A stretch of 64,000 nt of DNA from Rhodococcus sp. P1Y (GTDB lineage Bacteria > Actinomycetota > Actinomycetes > Mycobacteriales > Mycobacteriaceae). The translations under genes were made by a program, and so were the position numbers. Below, in pieces: positions 26,309-35,539 of the stretch (its first letter is position 1; each line of letters begins with the position of its first letter). Under the pieces are notes generated by a model that searched no databases, was not told the DNA's origin, and saw nothing but the letters and a program-made list of their open reading frames with translations. Location: contig NZ_CP032762.1 in assembly GCF_003641205.1 (NCBI RefSeq), positions 2,914,001 to 2,978,000 of the forward strand, in the 5' to 3' direction.

Positions 26309-27910
26309 CTACAGGCCGCGGGCGAAGACTCGAAGCTCCTCCAGGGTGGTCTCGGCTGCGGCTCGTGCCCTCGGGAGGTCGTCGAGGTCCGCGGTCGGCT
26401 CGATGACCTCGAGGTACGCCTTCATCTTGGGTTCGGTTCCCGACGGTCGTACGATGACCCGGATTCCGTTGCCCGAAAGCTCGACCGCGTCGGTGCGCAG
26501 CGGACCCGGTTCCTCGAGCAGGTCGGTGACGGTGACCGGACGACCGGCCAGCTGGGCCGGGGGATCGGAACGCAGCTGTGCCATCATCGATTCGATCATG
26601 CTCAGATCGTCCACGCGGGTGGATACCTGGGTGCCCGCGTGCACCCCGAACTCGACTGCCAGAGCGTCCAGTACGTCGAGAACCGTGCGGCCCTCGGATT
26701 TCAGCGTCGCGGCAAGGTCGGCCAGCATCACTGCCGCCGAGATCCCGTCCTTGTCGTTGACCGAGGACGGGTCGACGCAGTGGCCGATCGCTTCCTCGTA
26801 GGCGTAGACCAGGCCGTTTCCAGCGCGCACGAGCCATTTGAATCCGGTCAACGTCCGGGCGTACCGCGCACCACGTGCGGGGGCCAACGCCGACAGCAGC
26901 TGAGACGAGACGATCGTGTTGGCCACCAACGAATCCGGTGGGGCAGACTTCAGGATGTGATCGGCGAGAAGAGCGCCGGTTTCATCGCCGCTGAGCATGC
27001 GCCAACCCAGCGGCCCGCGCGCGCCGATCGCACACCGGTCCGCATCGGGATCGAGCGCTATCGCGAGATCGGCGTCGACCTCATCGGCCAGAGCGAGAAG
27101 CGCGTCGGATGCTCCTGGTTCTTCCGGGTTGGGGAATGCGACGGTCGGAAACTCGGGGTCGGGATCGAATTGGCTTGTCACGACGTGTACGTCACGAAAT
27201 CCGAGTCCCCCCAACGCGGTACAGGCGATTTCGCCTCCGACGCCATGCATGGGCGTCAACGCGATGCGGATATTTCTGCTGCTGGACCGTACGAGGTGGG
27301 GGAGGGTGTCGAGGTAGCGGGCGGTCACATCCGATCCGCCGGGGGCCACGAGCGCTCGGGGTACGTCGATGGCGCGTCCGACAGCGGCAATCTCGGCTTC
27401 GATCTGCCCGTCGGCAGGAGGAATCAGCTGCGCTCCGCCCCTGAGATAGACCTTGTAGCCGTTGTCGGCGGCGGGGTTGTGAGAAGCAGTGATCTGCACT
27501 CCGAGCTCGGAGTCGAGCGCGCGCACGGCGAACGCCAGGACGGGTGTCGGGAGCGGCCGGGGAAGTAGGATCACCGTAAAGCCCTGGGCTGCAAATGTTT
27601 CGGAGGCGGCTGTCGCAAACGCTTCGGAACCGTGCCTGGCGTCGCGCCCGACGACCACCGTCGATCCGTCGTGGCCCTGCTCTTTTAACCACGCACCGAT
27701 TCCCGCGGACGTTCGTACGACGACAGCGACGTTCATGCCGTTCGGTCCGCCGCGAACTTCACCGCGAAGTCCTGCGGTTCCGAAACTCAGCGGAGCGCGG
27801 AAGCGTTCTGCCAGTTCGGCATCGGTCAGTTCGGTCAGTTCCTCACGGGTCGACGGGTCGGGATCAGCGTCGATCCAGGCCGCGACCTGTGCGGCGAGTT
27901 CCGAGCTCAC
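26309..27910 (-). CDS. pmmB: Phosphomannomutase/phosphoglucomutase family protein
   Basis: Intramolecular phosphate transfer on hexose or pentose phosphates, 533 aa. The phosphoserine loop [15 protein letters not shown], metal-binding DPDADRCA, sugar-binding region and C-terminal phosphate loop RPSGTEPK are all present in order. GTG start overlaps the TGA of the purine nucleoside phosphorylase (GTGA). That coupling suggests it handles ribose 1-phosphate or deoxyribose 1-phosphate from phosphorolysis, as phosphopentomutase (inference), rather than mannose phosphate. Confidence 0.88.
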   Translation of the reverse strand: MSSELAAQVAAWIDADPDPSTREELTELTDAELAERFRAPLSFGTAGLRGEVRGGPNGMNVAVVVRTSAGIGAWLKEQGHDGSTVVVGRDARHGSEAFATAASETFAAQGFTVILLPRPLPTPVLAFAVRALDSELGVQITASHNPAADNGYKVYLRGGAQLIPPADGQIEAEIAAVGRAIDVPRALVAPGGSDVTARYLDTLPHLVRSSSRNIRIALTPMHGVGGEIACTALGGLGFRDVHVVTSQFDPDPEFPTVAFPNPEEPGASDALLALADEVDADLAIALDPDADRCAIGARGPLGWRMLSGDETGALLADHILKSAPPDSLVANTIVSSQLLSALAPARGARYARTLTGFKWLVRAGNGLVYAYEEAIGHCVDPSSVNDKDGISAAVMLADLAATLKSEGRTVLDVLDALAVEFGVHAGTQVSTRVDDLSMIESMMAQLRSDPPAQLAGRPVTVTDLLEEPGPLRTDAVELSGNGIRVIVRPSGTEPKMKAYLEVIEPTADLDDLPRARAAAETTLEELRVFARGL

Positions 27911-28734
27911 AGCTGCGTCACCAATTGAAACAGCAGCTCACCCATCCTCGATGCCGATGCCTTGCCCGCTTCGAGAACTTCCTTGTGGTCGAGGTGTTCA
28001 CCGGTCATCCCCGCCGCAAGATTGGTCACCAGGGACACTCCGAGAACACGTGCGCCGAGGGCTCGTGCCGCGATGGTTTCGTGCACCGTCGACATGCCGA
28101 CGAGGTCGGCTCCGATCGTGCGGAGCATCCGAATCTCGGCAGGAGTCTCGTAGTGCGGGCCGGGAAGGCCTGCGTAAACACCGTCTTCGAGCGACGGGTC
28201 GATGCTTCGGGCTAGTTCGCGGAGTTCGGTCGAATACGCGTCGACCAGATCGACGAATTCGGCGCCGATCAGTGGCGACCTCGCCGTTAGGTTCAGATGG
28301 TCCGAGATGAGGACGGGTTGCCCGACGCTCATACCCTCACGGATGCCGCCTGCTGCATTGGTGAGGACGACGGTGGTCGATCCTGCCGCGATGGCGGTGC
28401 GGACGGGGTGCACGACGCGCCGAAGTTCGTGACCCTCGTAGGCGTGCGTGCGGCCCTGTAGGAGAAGGGTGTGGGTGCCGTCCACGTTCACCGACGTGAT
28501 GGTGCCAGAGTGTCCCGACGCCGAAGGAGGTGCGAACCCGGGGAGGTCGGCCATGCGGATCGTGGCTGTCGGCTCGCCGAATCGATCGGCGGCAGCTTGC
28601 CAGCCCGAGCCGAGGACGATGGCCACCGAATGTTCGGCGACTCCTGTCGCGTCGGCGATGGCGGCGGCGGCCGTCGCTGCGGCACCCGTCGGGTCGACAG
28701 TCGGATCGGCTTCGTGCGCGTCTGTAGTTCCCAC
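27907..28734 (-). CDS. punA: Purine nucleoside phosphorylase (trimeric type)
   Basis: Releases purine base and ribose 1-phosphate from inosine or guanosine, 275 aa. GSGW near residue 41, the phosphate-site RTHAYEGH, and TNAAGGI match trimeric phosphorylases. The base-binding region contains [13 protein letters not shown] and VGMSTVHE. The GTG start at 28734 has no clear Shine-Dalgarno. It is translationally coupled to pmmB. Products feed the xanthine dehydrogenase and urate pathway encoded at 53-61 kb. Confidence 0.92.
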   Translation of the reverse strand: MGTTDAHEADPTVDPTGAAATAAAAIADATGVAEHSVAIVLGSGWQAAADRFGEPTATIRMADLPGFAPPSASGHSGTITSVNVDGTHTLLLQGRTHAYEGHELRRVVHPVRTAIAAGSTTVVLTNAAGGIREGMSVGQPVLISDHLNLTARSPLIGAEFVDLVDAYSTELRELARSIDPSLEDGVYAGLPGPHYETPAEIRMLRTIGADLVGMSTVHETIAARALGARVLGVSLVTNLAAGMTGEHLDHKEVLEAGKASASRMGELLFQLVTQL

Positions 28735-28797
28735 GGGACAACCCTAGGAGATCGATCGCTCGCATCGGGCGCCGGCCGCCATCGTCTCGGGTGATGT

Positions 28798-28877
28798 GTG
28801 GGCACAGTGCACCCATCACCCTCTCTCGAGCGGGGGATCCCCCGCTCGAGAGAGAACGAGTGGTGCGTCCTGCCCAC
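28798..28877. repeat. 80 bp imperfect palindrome with a perfect 34 bp core
   Basis: Bases 28821-28854 are a perfect palindrome centred on GGATCC. The symmetry continues around the same centre: GTGGGCA (28798-28804) matches TGCCCAC (28871-28877), and GCACC (28809-28813) matches GGTGC (28862-28866). It sits between divergent genes, where no terminator is expected. Confidence 0.85.
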
Positions 28878-28910
28878 CGATATCGCTGCAGCGCTCAAGT
28901 TACTGCCGGG

Positions 28911-28916
28911 TAGTAT
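28911..28916 (+). promoter_or_regulatory. Possible -10 box for leaderless enoyl-CoA hydratase-like gene
   Basis: TAGTAT is followed by six bases and the ATG at 28923, with no Shine-Dalgarno. Confidence 0.5.
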
Positions 28917-28922
28917 TCGCTC

Positions 28923-29630
28923 ATGCCATATCTGGAGCGCAACGGTGACGTCCACATTCTCTTCCTCGGCGACAAGGACGGTGCCGAGAACGTCGAGAAC
29001 CGATTCCACCCCGACTGGATCGAGAAGATCCATGCGCTCCTGGACGAGGTCGAAGCAATCGACGGACCAGCCGCGCTGGTGACCACCGCGACCGGCAAGT
29101 TCTTCACCAACGGACTCGATACCGATTGGCTGTTCGCCAACCTCGACAACGTCACGTGGTACCTCGACCGCGTCCACACGCTGTACACGCGTCTCCTCGC
29201 GTTCCCGATGGCGACGATTGCTGCGGTGCAGGGGCATGCGTTCGGTGCTGGTGCCATGCTGGCCACCGCGCACGACTTCCGAGTCGTACGTGCCGATCGT
29301 GGGTTCTACTGTCTGCCCGAGGTCAACCTGAACATGCCCTTCACGGTGGGCATGTCGGCGTTGGTCACCGGCCGGTTGCCCAAGCAGACGGCCGTCGAAG
29401 CGATGACGACGGGACGCCGGTACGGAGGCGTCGACGCCGTCGCGTCCGGGATCGCAGATGTCGCAGTGGCCGAAGATCAGGTGCTCACCTCGGCTGTGGA
29501 GCGCGCAGCGGCGCTCACCAGCACGCGCGGAAAGAACCTTGCCGGCATCAAAGCGGGGATCCACACGGACGTACTCGCTGCACTGAACATTCCAACGGGC
29601 GAGAGCAACTTCAGCTTCGGAAACCAGTAG
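28923..29630 (+). CDS. Enoyl-CoA hydratase/isomerase family protein
   Basis: Crotonase-fold protein of 235 aa, slightly short for the family. AAVQGHAFGAGAMLATAHDFRVV is the oxyanion-hole region, written here as the segment around residues 100-122, followed by LPEVNLNMPFTVGM. The usual second catalytic Glu position is occupied by the PEVNL segment, so isomerase activity is possible. It separates the phosphorylase and amidohydrolase genes that are adjacent in M. tuberculosis, and may be an insertion. Confidence 0.83.
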   Translation: MPYLERNGDVHILFLGDKDGAENVENRFHPDWIEKIHALLDEVEAIDGPAALVTTATGKFFTNGLDTDWLFANLDNVTWYLDRVHTLYTRLLAFPMATIAAVQGHAFGAGAMLATAHDFRVVRADRGFYCLPEVNLNMPFTVGMSALVTGRLPKQTAVEAMTTGRRYGGVDAVASGIADVAVAEDQVLTSAVERAAALTSTRGKNLAGIKAGIHTDVLAALNIPTGESNFSFGNQ

Positions 29631-29645
29631 TGACAGACTGGTGCG

Positions 29646-30815
29646 GTGATCGATGAGACCGATGCCGGTGTGCGCAGGGCCGCACCAGAGCTGATCGCGC
29701 TGTCGCATTCGATTCATTCGGAGCCGGAGTTGGCGTTCGAGGAGTATCGCAGCGCGGCAAAGGTCTGCGAGGTTCTCGCCTCACACGGCTTCGAGATCGA
29801 TTCCGGTGTCGCAGACATCCCGACCGCGTTCACTGCGAGCTATGGGTCAGGTGAATTGACCATCGGCATCTGCGCGGAGTACGACGCGCTCCCCGAGATC
29901 GGCCACGCATGTGGCCACAACATCATCGCGGCGTCGGCCGTCGGTGCTGCGATCGCGCTTGCGCCGTTCGCCGAAAAACTCGGCATCACAATTCGGGTGC
30001 TCGGCACTCCGGCCGAGGAGAGCGGCGGCGGCAAGGTGCTGATGCTCGAACGCGGAGTGTTCGACGGAGTTGCCGCGGCATTGATGGTCCATCCAGGCCC
30101 CTTCGACATCGTCGGCGCGACGTCGCTGGCTCTTTCCGATATAGCTGTTCGTTTCACCGGTCGTGCGGCCCATGCGTCGGCCGCGCCGGAGTGGGGAATC
30201 AACGCGGGTGATGCGCTCACTGTCAGCCAGGTCGCGATCGGGTTGCTGCGACAGCATCTTGCGCCGGGTCAGCAGCTCCACGGCATCGTCAGCGACGGCG
30301 GCCTCGCGCCCAATATCGTTCCGGGCCACTCCGAACTTCTCTACTACCTTCGCGCGCACACCTCGGAGTCCTTGGCTGCGTTGACAGAGAAGGCGTATCG
30401 ATGTTTCGACGCAGGCGCGCTCGCAACGGGTTGTACGCACGAGATCCGTACCATCTCACCGACATACGCAGAACTGACGCCCGATCCCTGGCTGGTTGCG
30501 CAGTTCAGGCGTGAAGCCGAAGCGATCGGACGTACACCACTTGCACCTGAACTGGAAGGATTTCGCCCTCTGGGCAGCACCGACATGGGAAACGTGACGA
30601 ATGTACTTCCGGGAATCCATCCCGTCATCGGCTTGGATTCGTCCGGCGCCGTGACGCATCAGCCCGAATTCGCGGCCGCGTGCGTCACCGCATCCGCGGA
30701 CACTGCGGTTCTCGACGGCGCCCGGCTGCTCGCAAGAACGGCCGCAGCGGCGTCACAGGACACCGACGTCAGATCTCGCCTGCTCGAGGGCGTCCAAGCT
30801 CGGTCTGCGCGATGA
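29646..30815 (+). CDS. amiB1: M20 family amidohydrolase
   Basis: Metal-dependent hydrolase of N-acyl amino acids or peptides, 389 aa. Metal-site motifs GHACGHN (His and Asp/His ligands) and [10 protein letters not shown] with the catalytic Glu are present, plus a dimerisation domain around 170-290. The GTG at 29646 begins 15 bp after the enoyl-CoA hydratase-like gene. Its TGA overlaps the ATG of the next M20 gene. Order matches amiB1-amiA1 of M. tuberculosis (Rv3306c, Rv3305c). Confidence 0.88.
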   Translation: MIDETDAGVRRAAPELIALSHSIHSEPELAFEEYRSAAKVCEVLASHGFEIDSGVADIPTAFTASYGSGELTIGICAEYDALPEIGHACGHNIIAASAVGAAIALAPFAEKLGITIRVLGTPAEESGGGKVLMLERGVFDGVAAALMVHPGPFDIVGATSLALSDIAVRFTGRAAHASAAPEWGINAGDALTVSQVAIGLLRQHLAPGQQLHGIVSDGGLAPNIVPGHSELLYYLRAHTSESLAALTEKAYRCFDAGALATGCTHEIRTISPTYAELTPDPWLVAQFRREAEAIGRTPLAPELEGFRPLGSTDMGNVTNVLPGIHPVIGLDSSGAVTHQPEFAAACVTASADTAVLDGARLLARTAAAASQDTDVRSRLLEGVQARSAR

Positions 30816-31974
30816 TCGACAGGTTCGCGCTCGTCGACAAGTGGATTCTCGACCACACCGACGATCTGTCGCAGTGGCGAAGGCACATTCACGCCAACCC
30901 CGAGTTGGCTCGACAGGAATTCGCCACCACGTCGTTCGTCATGGAAACGCTCGAAGCGGCGGGCTGACCCCCAAGCTGCTGCCTGGAGGTACCGGCCTGA
31001 TCTGCGACATGGGTCCGAGTGGCCCTCGTGTCGCGCTTCGCGCCGACATGGATGCGCTTCCGCTGCAGGAGTTCACGGGCGCAACGTACAGCTCGACGGT
31101 CCCCGGCGTCTCGCATGCATGTGGGCACGACGCACACACCACGGTGCTGTTGGGCACCGCGCTTGCGTTGTCGTCGTTGCCTGATCTGCCTTTCGGAATT
31201 CGGCTGATCTTCCAGCCTGCCGAGGAGGTGATGCCCGGTGGAGCGCTGGACGTCGTGGCCGCAGGCGGACTCGACGATGTCACGAAGATCTTTGCGCTGC
31301 ACTGTGATCCACGACTGGAGGTCGGGAAGGTCGGCGTGCGCGTCGGCGCGATCACTTCGGCGGCGGACACGGTGGAGCTACGCCTCGATTCACCCGGAGG
31401 CCATACCTCGCGCCCCCATCTGACGACGGATCTCGTCTACGCGTTGGGCACTGTCATCACCGGACTACCCGGCATGCTCAGCCGCCGAATCGACCCTCGC
31501 ACCAGTACCGTCATGGTGTGGGGAGCGGTTGTGGCAGGACAGGCCCCCAATGCGATTCCGCAGACCGGGATGCTGACGGGAACGGTACGCACCGGTGATC
31601 ACGAGACATGGGCGTTGCTGGAACCGATGGTCGAGGACATCGTCACCGGACTTCTGGCGCCGACGGGTGTGCGTTTCGAACTGAACTACAAGCGCGGGGT
31701 TCCGCCCGTGGTCAACGGCGCCGCGGTGACGAGAACCTTCGAGAACGCGATCCGACGCGTAGGCCCGGCTGCGCTTGCCGATACTGCCCAGTCGGGCGGC
31801 GGGGAGGATTTCTCCTGGTACCTGGAGGACATCCCGGGTGCGATGGCAAGGTTGGGCGTCTGGTCGGGCACGGGTCCGCAGCTCGACATTCATCAACCCA
31901 CGTTCGACCTCGACGAACGCGCGCTTGCCGTCGGCGTCAAGGTGATGACAAGCATCGCGCTCGAACCGAACTAA
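30812..31974 (+). pseudogene. amiA1: M20 amidohydrolase with a one-base frameshift
   Basis: The frame from ATG 30812 encodes 51 residues ending VMETLEAAG and then meets TGA at 30965-30967. The protein continues without loss in another frame as [17 protein letters not shown], starting at 30964, through [15 protein letters not shown] and [11 protein letters not shown] to 31974. Restoring one base within 30962-30964 gives a full M20 enzyme of about 387 aa. Both halves are well conserved, so this is a recent deletion or a sequencing error in a G/C run. No slippery heptamer for programmed frameshifting is visible. Confidence 0.85.
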
Positions 31975-31990
31975 GCCGACTGCGTCGCAC

Positions 31991-32030
31991 GTGAACGGAA
32001 ATACAGAGTCCACTATGTATTTCCGTTCAC
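31991..32030. terminator. Bidirectional terminator-like hairpin, repeat family copy 2
   Basis: An 18 bp stem with one mismatch (31991-32008 with 32013-32030) and a four-base loop separates convergent amiA1 and the GGCT-like gene. The arm GTGAACGGAAATACA closely matches that of the hairpin at 26262-26301. Confidence 0.75.
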
Positions 32031-32033
32031 AGA

Positions 32034-32498
32034 TCAGCTGGTGGTGCCAGGCCCCACGTTGCGGCTGTTGCGGGTGCGCAGATCGCGGACGTACTCCGCA
32101 GGAGCGCCCGCAATTTCTGCGGCCTCGGCCATGACGCCGAGGTAGCGCGCCGAAGGTAGGCCGCCCTCGTAGGCGTCGAGCACGTACAGCCAGGCCAGAA
32201 CCGGTCCGTCGGCGGTCTCGATGCGGAGCCTGACCTTGCGGTGGATGCCGAGTTCGGACCCCTCCCAGCGGTCGAGGCTCTCCTCGTCTTCCTCGGACAC
32301 GTCGTACAGGACGACGAAAACCTTCTCGTCCTGGTCAGGAGCGACCGTTGCGAGTGCGCCCTCCCAGCCGATGTCGCCGCCGCCGAACGTCAACCGCCAC
32401 CCGTGCAACCATCCTGTTCCGGACAGGGGGGAGTGCGGACAACGCTGCAACATCTGCTCCGGATGCATGTTCGATCCGTAGGCGGCATAGATTGGCAC
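32034..32498 (-). CDS. Gamma-glutamylcyclotransferase-like protein (Rv3304-like)
   Basis: 154 aa. The N-terminal YAAYGSNMHPEQM is the conserved substrate-binding loop of the GGCT/AIG2 fold, and EGALATVAPDQDEKVFVVLYDV continues the barrel. The GTG at 32498 is chosen because it puts YAAYGSN at residues 4-10, as in relatives; a frame open to 32552 would add an implausible tail. Substrate unknown. It is convergent with amiA1 and divergent from lpdA. Confidence 0.8.
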   Translation of the reverse strand: MPIYAAYGSNMHPEQMLQRCPHSPLSGTGWLHGWRLTFGGGDIGWEGALATVAPDQDEKVFVVLYDVSEEDEESLDRWEGSELGIHRKVRLRIETADGPVLAWLYVLDAYEGGLPSARYLGVMAEAAEIAGAPAEYVRDLRTRNSRNVGPGTTS

Positions 32499-32660
32499 GT
32501 CGGCAAGCCTAAACCGTCGGGACATCGGTGGTCGCGGGGCAACCCCCGTCAAGGGTATTGCCGCTGGTCGGGGTCAAGTGAAGTAAGCCTTACCGCTGCA
32601 TGACGGGCGTCACTGGAATAGCGTAGAGGCAGAAATCTCCCCCAATTCGAAAGAGGATCA

Positions 32661-34064
32661 ATGACGCGGATCGTGATCATCGGTGGCGGACCTGCTGGGT
32701 ACGAGGCAGCACTGGTGGCGGCGCAGCACGGGGGAACGGTGACACTCGTCGACTCCGAGGGAATCGGTGGCGCCTGCGTCCTGTGGGACTGTGTTCCGTC
32801 CAAGACGTTCATTGCGTCGACGGGCATCAGGACGGAAATGCGTCGCGCGAACGACCTGGGGATCTCCCTCGACCCGTCGAAGGCAGCAATCGCACTGCCT
32901 CAGATCCACGAGCGAGTGAAGTCGCTGGCGCAGGCTCAGTCCGCCGACATCGCGGCACGAGTGCGTTCGGTGGGGGTCGAACTCATCTCGGGTCGCGCCG
33001 AAATGATCGATTCGCAGGTGGGTATGGCCGCGCATCAAATCCGCGCGACACTCGCCGACGGATCGACGCGAATTCTCGACGCCGATGTCGTGCTCATCTC
33101 GACAGGCGCGAGTCCACGCGTCCTCACCGGTGCCGAGCCCGACGGCGAGCGCATCCTCAACTGGCGCCAGCTCTACGACCTGGAGGCATTGCCCGAGCAT
33201 CTGGTTGTCGTCGGATCCGGTGTCACCGGCGCCGAGTTCGTGTCCGCCTACACCGAGATGGGCGTGAAGGTCACCGCGGTCTCGAGTCGTGATCGCGTTC
33301 TGCCTCACGAGGACGAGGACGCCGCACTCGTGCTGGAAGATGCGTTCAACGAGCGCGGCGTGACGCTCGTCAAGCACGCGCGCGCGGACTCGGTGGAGCG
33401 GACCGAAACCGGGGTGATCGTCAAACTCGCCGACGGACGAACCGTCGAGGGAAGCCACGCGTTGATGACGGTCGGTTCCGTGCCGAACACGTCGGGCCTG
33501 GGCCTGGAAAAGGTCGGCATCGAACTCGATCGCGGCGGCTACCTTCGGGTGGACCGCGTCTCGCGTACATCGGTTGCAGGGATCTACGCGGCTGGTGACT
33601 GCACCGGCCTGCTCCCGCTTGCGTCGGTAGCCGCGATGCAGGGGCGTATAGCGATGTATCACGCACTCGGACAAGCGGTTACGCCGATCAAACTCAAGAC
33701 CGTCGCATCGGCAGTGTTCACGCGGCCGGAGATCGCCTCGGTGGGCGTCGCCCAGTCGGCGATCGACAACGGCGAGGTGCCTGCTCGAACTGTGATGCTT
33801 CCGCTCAGCACCAACCCGCGCGCCAAGATGTCGGGGCTCAAGCGCGGTTTCGTCAAGATCTTCTGCCGTCCGGCGACCGGCGTCGTCATCGGCGGCGTGG
33901 TCGTTGCGCCGACGGCATCGGAACTTATCCTGCCGATCGCAATGGCGGTGCAGAACAACCTCTCGGTGAACGATCTTGCAGCGACGTTCTCGGTGTACCC
34001 GTCGCTGACGGGGTCCATCACCGAAGCTGCGCGCCAGCTCATGCGCCACGACGACCTCGACTGA
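32661..34064 (+). CDS. lpdA: Flavoprotein disulfide reductase, NAD(P)H-quinone reductase type
   Basis: Flavoprotein of 467 aa, start ATG 32661 after GAGG. It has FAD-binding VIIGGGPAGYEAA, a second nucleotide motif VVVGSGVTGAEF and YAAGDCTGLLPLAS. The N-terminal redox region is GGACVLWDCVPSK, a C-x4-C pair. The C-terminal segment reads VYPSLTGSITEAARQL, where lipoamide dehydrogenases have an HxHP...E catalytic pair, so the His is missing. It matches M. tuberculosis LpdA (Rv3303c) in position and is unlikely to be a lipoamide dehydrogenase. Confidence 0.87.
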   Translation: MTRIVIIGGGPAGYEAALVAAQHGGTVTLVDSEGIGGACVLWDCVPSKTFIASTGIRTEMRRANDLGISLDPSKAAIALPQIHERVKSLAQAQSADIAARVRSVGVELISGRAEMIDSQVGMAAHQIRATLADGSTRILDADVVLISTGASPRVLTGAEPDGERILNWRQLYDLEALPEHLVVVGSGVTGAEFVSAYTEMGVKVTAVSSRDRVLPHEDEDAALVLEDAFNERGVTLVKHARADSVERTETGVIVKLADGRTVEGSHALMTVGSVPNTSGLGLEKVGIELDRGGYLRVDRVSRTSVAGIYAAGDCTGLLPLASVAAMQGRIAMYHALGQAVTPIKLKTVASAVFTRPEIASVGVAQSAIDNGEVPARTVMLPLSTNPRAKMSGLKRGFVKIFCRPATGVVIGGVVVAPTASELILPIAMAVQNNLSVNDLAATFSVYPSLTGSITEAARQLMRHDDLD

Positions 34065-34133
34065 GCCGCGGAACCGCGCTGTCTCACCAGATGGGACAAC
34101 GGTTTCATATTTTGAATTGTCATGACACAGTGG

Positions 34134-34160
34134 AGTGAGCCGACCACCATCCGGCTCACT
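34134..34160 (+). promoter_or_regulatory. Perfect 9 bp hairpin in aminotransferase leader
   Basis: AGTGAGCCG (34134-34142) pairs with CGGCTCACT (34152-34160) around nine bases, 62 bases before the aminotransferase ATG. It has no T-run. It could be an operator for a dimeric regulator or a structured mRNA leader. Confidence 0.45.
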
Positions 34161-34221
34161 TCACGCCCCAGTCGATCCTCGGGTATTTCACATCCGTTTC
34201 TCGACGCCGGGAGCATCGATC

Positions 34222-35403
34222 ATGACTACTTCACTTCCTACTCTGGCTCGCCGACTCGACTCGGTGCAGAGTTCCGCAATTCGGGACCTTCTCGCCCTCA
34301 CGGCGCGCGCTGATGTCATCAGCCTGGCGGGAGGTCTGCCTGCAACGGAACTGATTCCGACCACGCGGATCAGAGCCGCTGCGGTCGATGTCCTCGAAAG
34401 TTCATCGGCTGTGCAGTATTGCGAGACCTCGGGTTGGCGCGAACTGCGTGACGTCGTCGCCGAACGCGAAGCCAACATCATCGGCCGCCCGGTCGACGCA
34501 GCCGAAGTGGTGATCACCCACGGATCTCAGCAGGCGCTGACTCTCGTGGCGCAGGCATTGCTCGATCCGGGTTCGATCGTCGTGGTCGACGAGCCCGCGT
34601 ATACCGGTGCACTGCAGGTGTTCTCGATCGCAGGTGCCGATATTCGAGCAATCCCCATCGGTGAAGACGGGATGGACACCGACGAACTTGCGCGACGGCT
34701 CGCCGCCGGACTGCGGCCCGCGCTGGTGCACACGGTGAGCAATTTCCACAATCCCCGGGGTGTGACGATGTCTACGCCGAAACGTCGTCACCTGGCCGAA
34801 CTCGCGGATGAATACGGATTCTGGATACTCGAGGACGATCCCTACGGCGAAATCTGGTTCGACACCCCGCCCCCGGCACCGATCGCGTCGTACTCCGACC
34901 GTGTTGTGCGGTTGTCGAGCGCGTCGAAGATTCTGGCTCCGGCATTTCGTGTGGGGTGGATGGTTGCGCCGAAGCAGGTGTGTGACGCCGTCGAGCTGCT
35001 CAAGCAGGGTGCAGATCTGTGCGGGTCTTCGCTGACTCAGCAGATGGCCGCACATCTGCTGACCGACACAGCCTGGCTCGAGCGGCATCTGACTTCATTG
35101 AGGACCGAATATCATTCCCGTGCAATGGAATTGGTTCGAGCGCTTCAGTTCGAGATGGGTGGCGCGCTGTCGGTGTCGCCTGCACACGGCGGTATGTTCG
35201 TCTGGGCGAATTTCCACGACGGTACCGACACGACGGCGTTGTTGGCCTCGGCCATCGACCACGGCGTCGCGTTCGTGCCAGGCAAGGCGTTCGCGGACGA
35301 CGTGGCGTATCGGGGCGCTTTCCGTCTGTGTTTCACCAGCTCGCCCGCCCCGGTGCTGCACGAAGCTGTGCGAAGGCTGAAGGCGGCTCACGCGCTGTCG
35401 TGA
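34222..35403 (+). CDS. PLP-dependent aminotransferase, class I/II (2-aminoadipate type)
   Basis: Fold type I transaminase of 393 aa without the GntR DNA-binding domain found in MocR proteins. ISLAGGLPATELIP, the cofactor regions NFHNPRGVTMS and EDDPYGEIWFD, and the Schiff-base Lys in SSASKILAPAFRVGW are present. These match LysN/2-aminoadipate and valine-pyruvate-like enzymes. The ATG at 34222 follows GGGAG nine bases upstream; the frame is open to 34135 but the extra residues contain the leader hairpin. Substrate unknown. Confidence 0.85.
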   Translation: MTTSLPTLARRLDSVQSSAIRDLLALTARADVISLAGGLPATELIPTTRIRAAAVDVLESSSAVQYCETSGWRELRDVVAEREANIIGRPVDAAEVVITHGSQQALTLVAQALLDPGSIVVVDEPAYTGALQVFSIAGADIRAIPIGEDGMDTDELARRLAAGLRPALVHTVSNFHNPRGVTMSTPKRRHLAELADEYGFWILEDDPYGEIWFDTPPPAPIASYSDRVVRLSSASKILAPAFRVGWMVAPKQVCDAVELLKQGADLCGSSLTQQMAAHLLTDTAWLERHLTSLRTEYHSRAMELVRALQFEMGGALSVSPAHGGMFVWANFHDGTDTTALLASAIDHGVAFVPGKAFADDVAYRGAFRLCFTSSPAPVLHEAVRRLKAAHALS

Positions 35404-35539
35404 GCGTGTCAGGGTGTCGGAGGTCACGTGCTCTCCCACACACCAGGGCTGATGCACGGGCGGGTACTCGGCTTGAACGGTAGCCTTGTTTCGGCACCGA
35501 AACTTTTGTCTTCAGTCCATTCACGTGGGGAGCGAGCAC

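Noticed and set aside
28821..28854. Treating the 34 bp palindrome as a plain terminator
   Set aside because: It lies between divergent genes and is not followed by a T-run.
30940..30990. Programmed frameshifting in amiA1
   Set aside because: No slippery heptamer or downstream pseudoknot is evident, and M20 enzymes are not known to use it.
32658..34049. 463-codon frame opposite lpdA
   Set aside because: Antisense to a clear flavoprotein, rich in Arg and His, with no recognisable motif.
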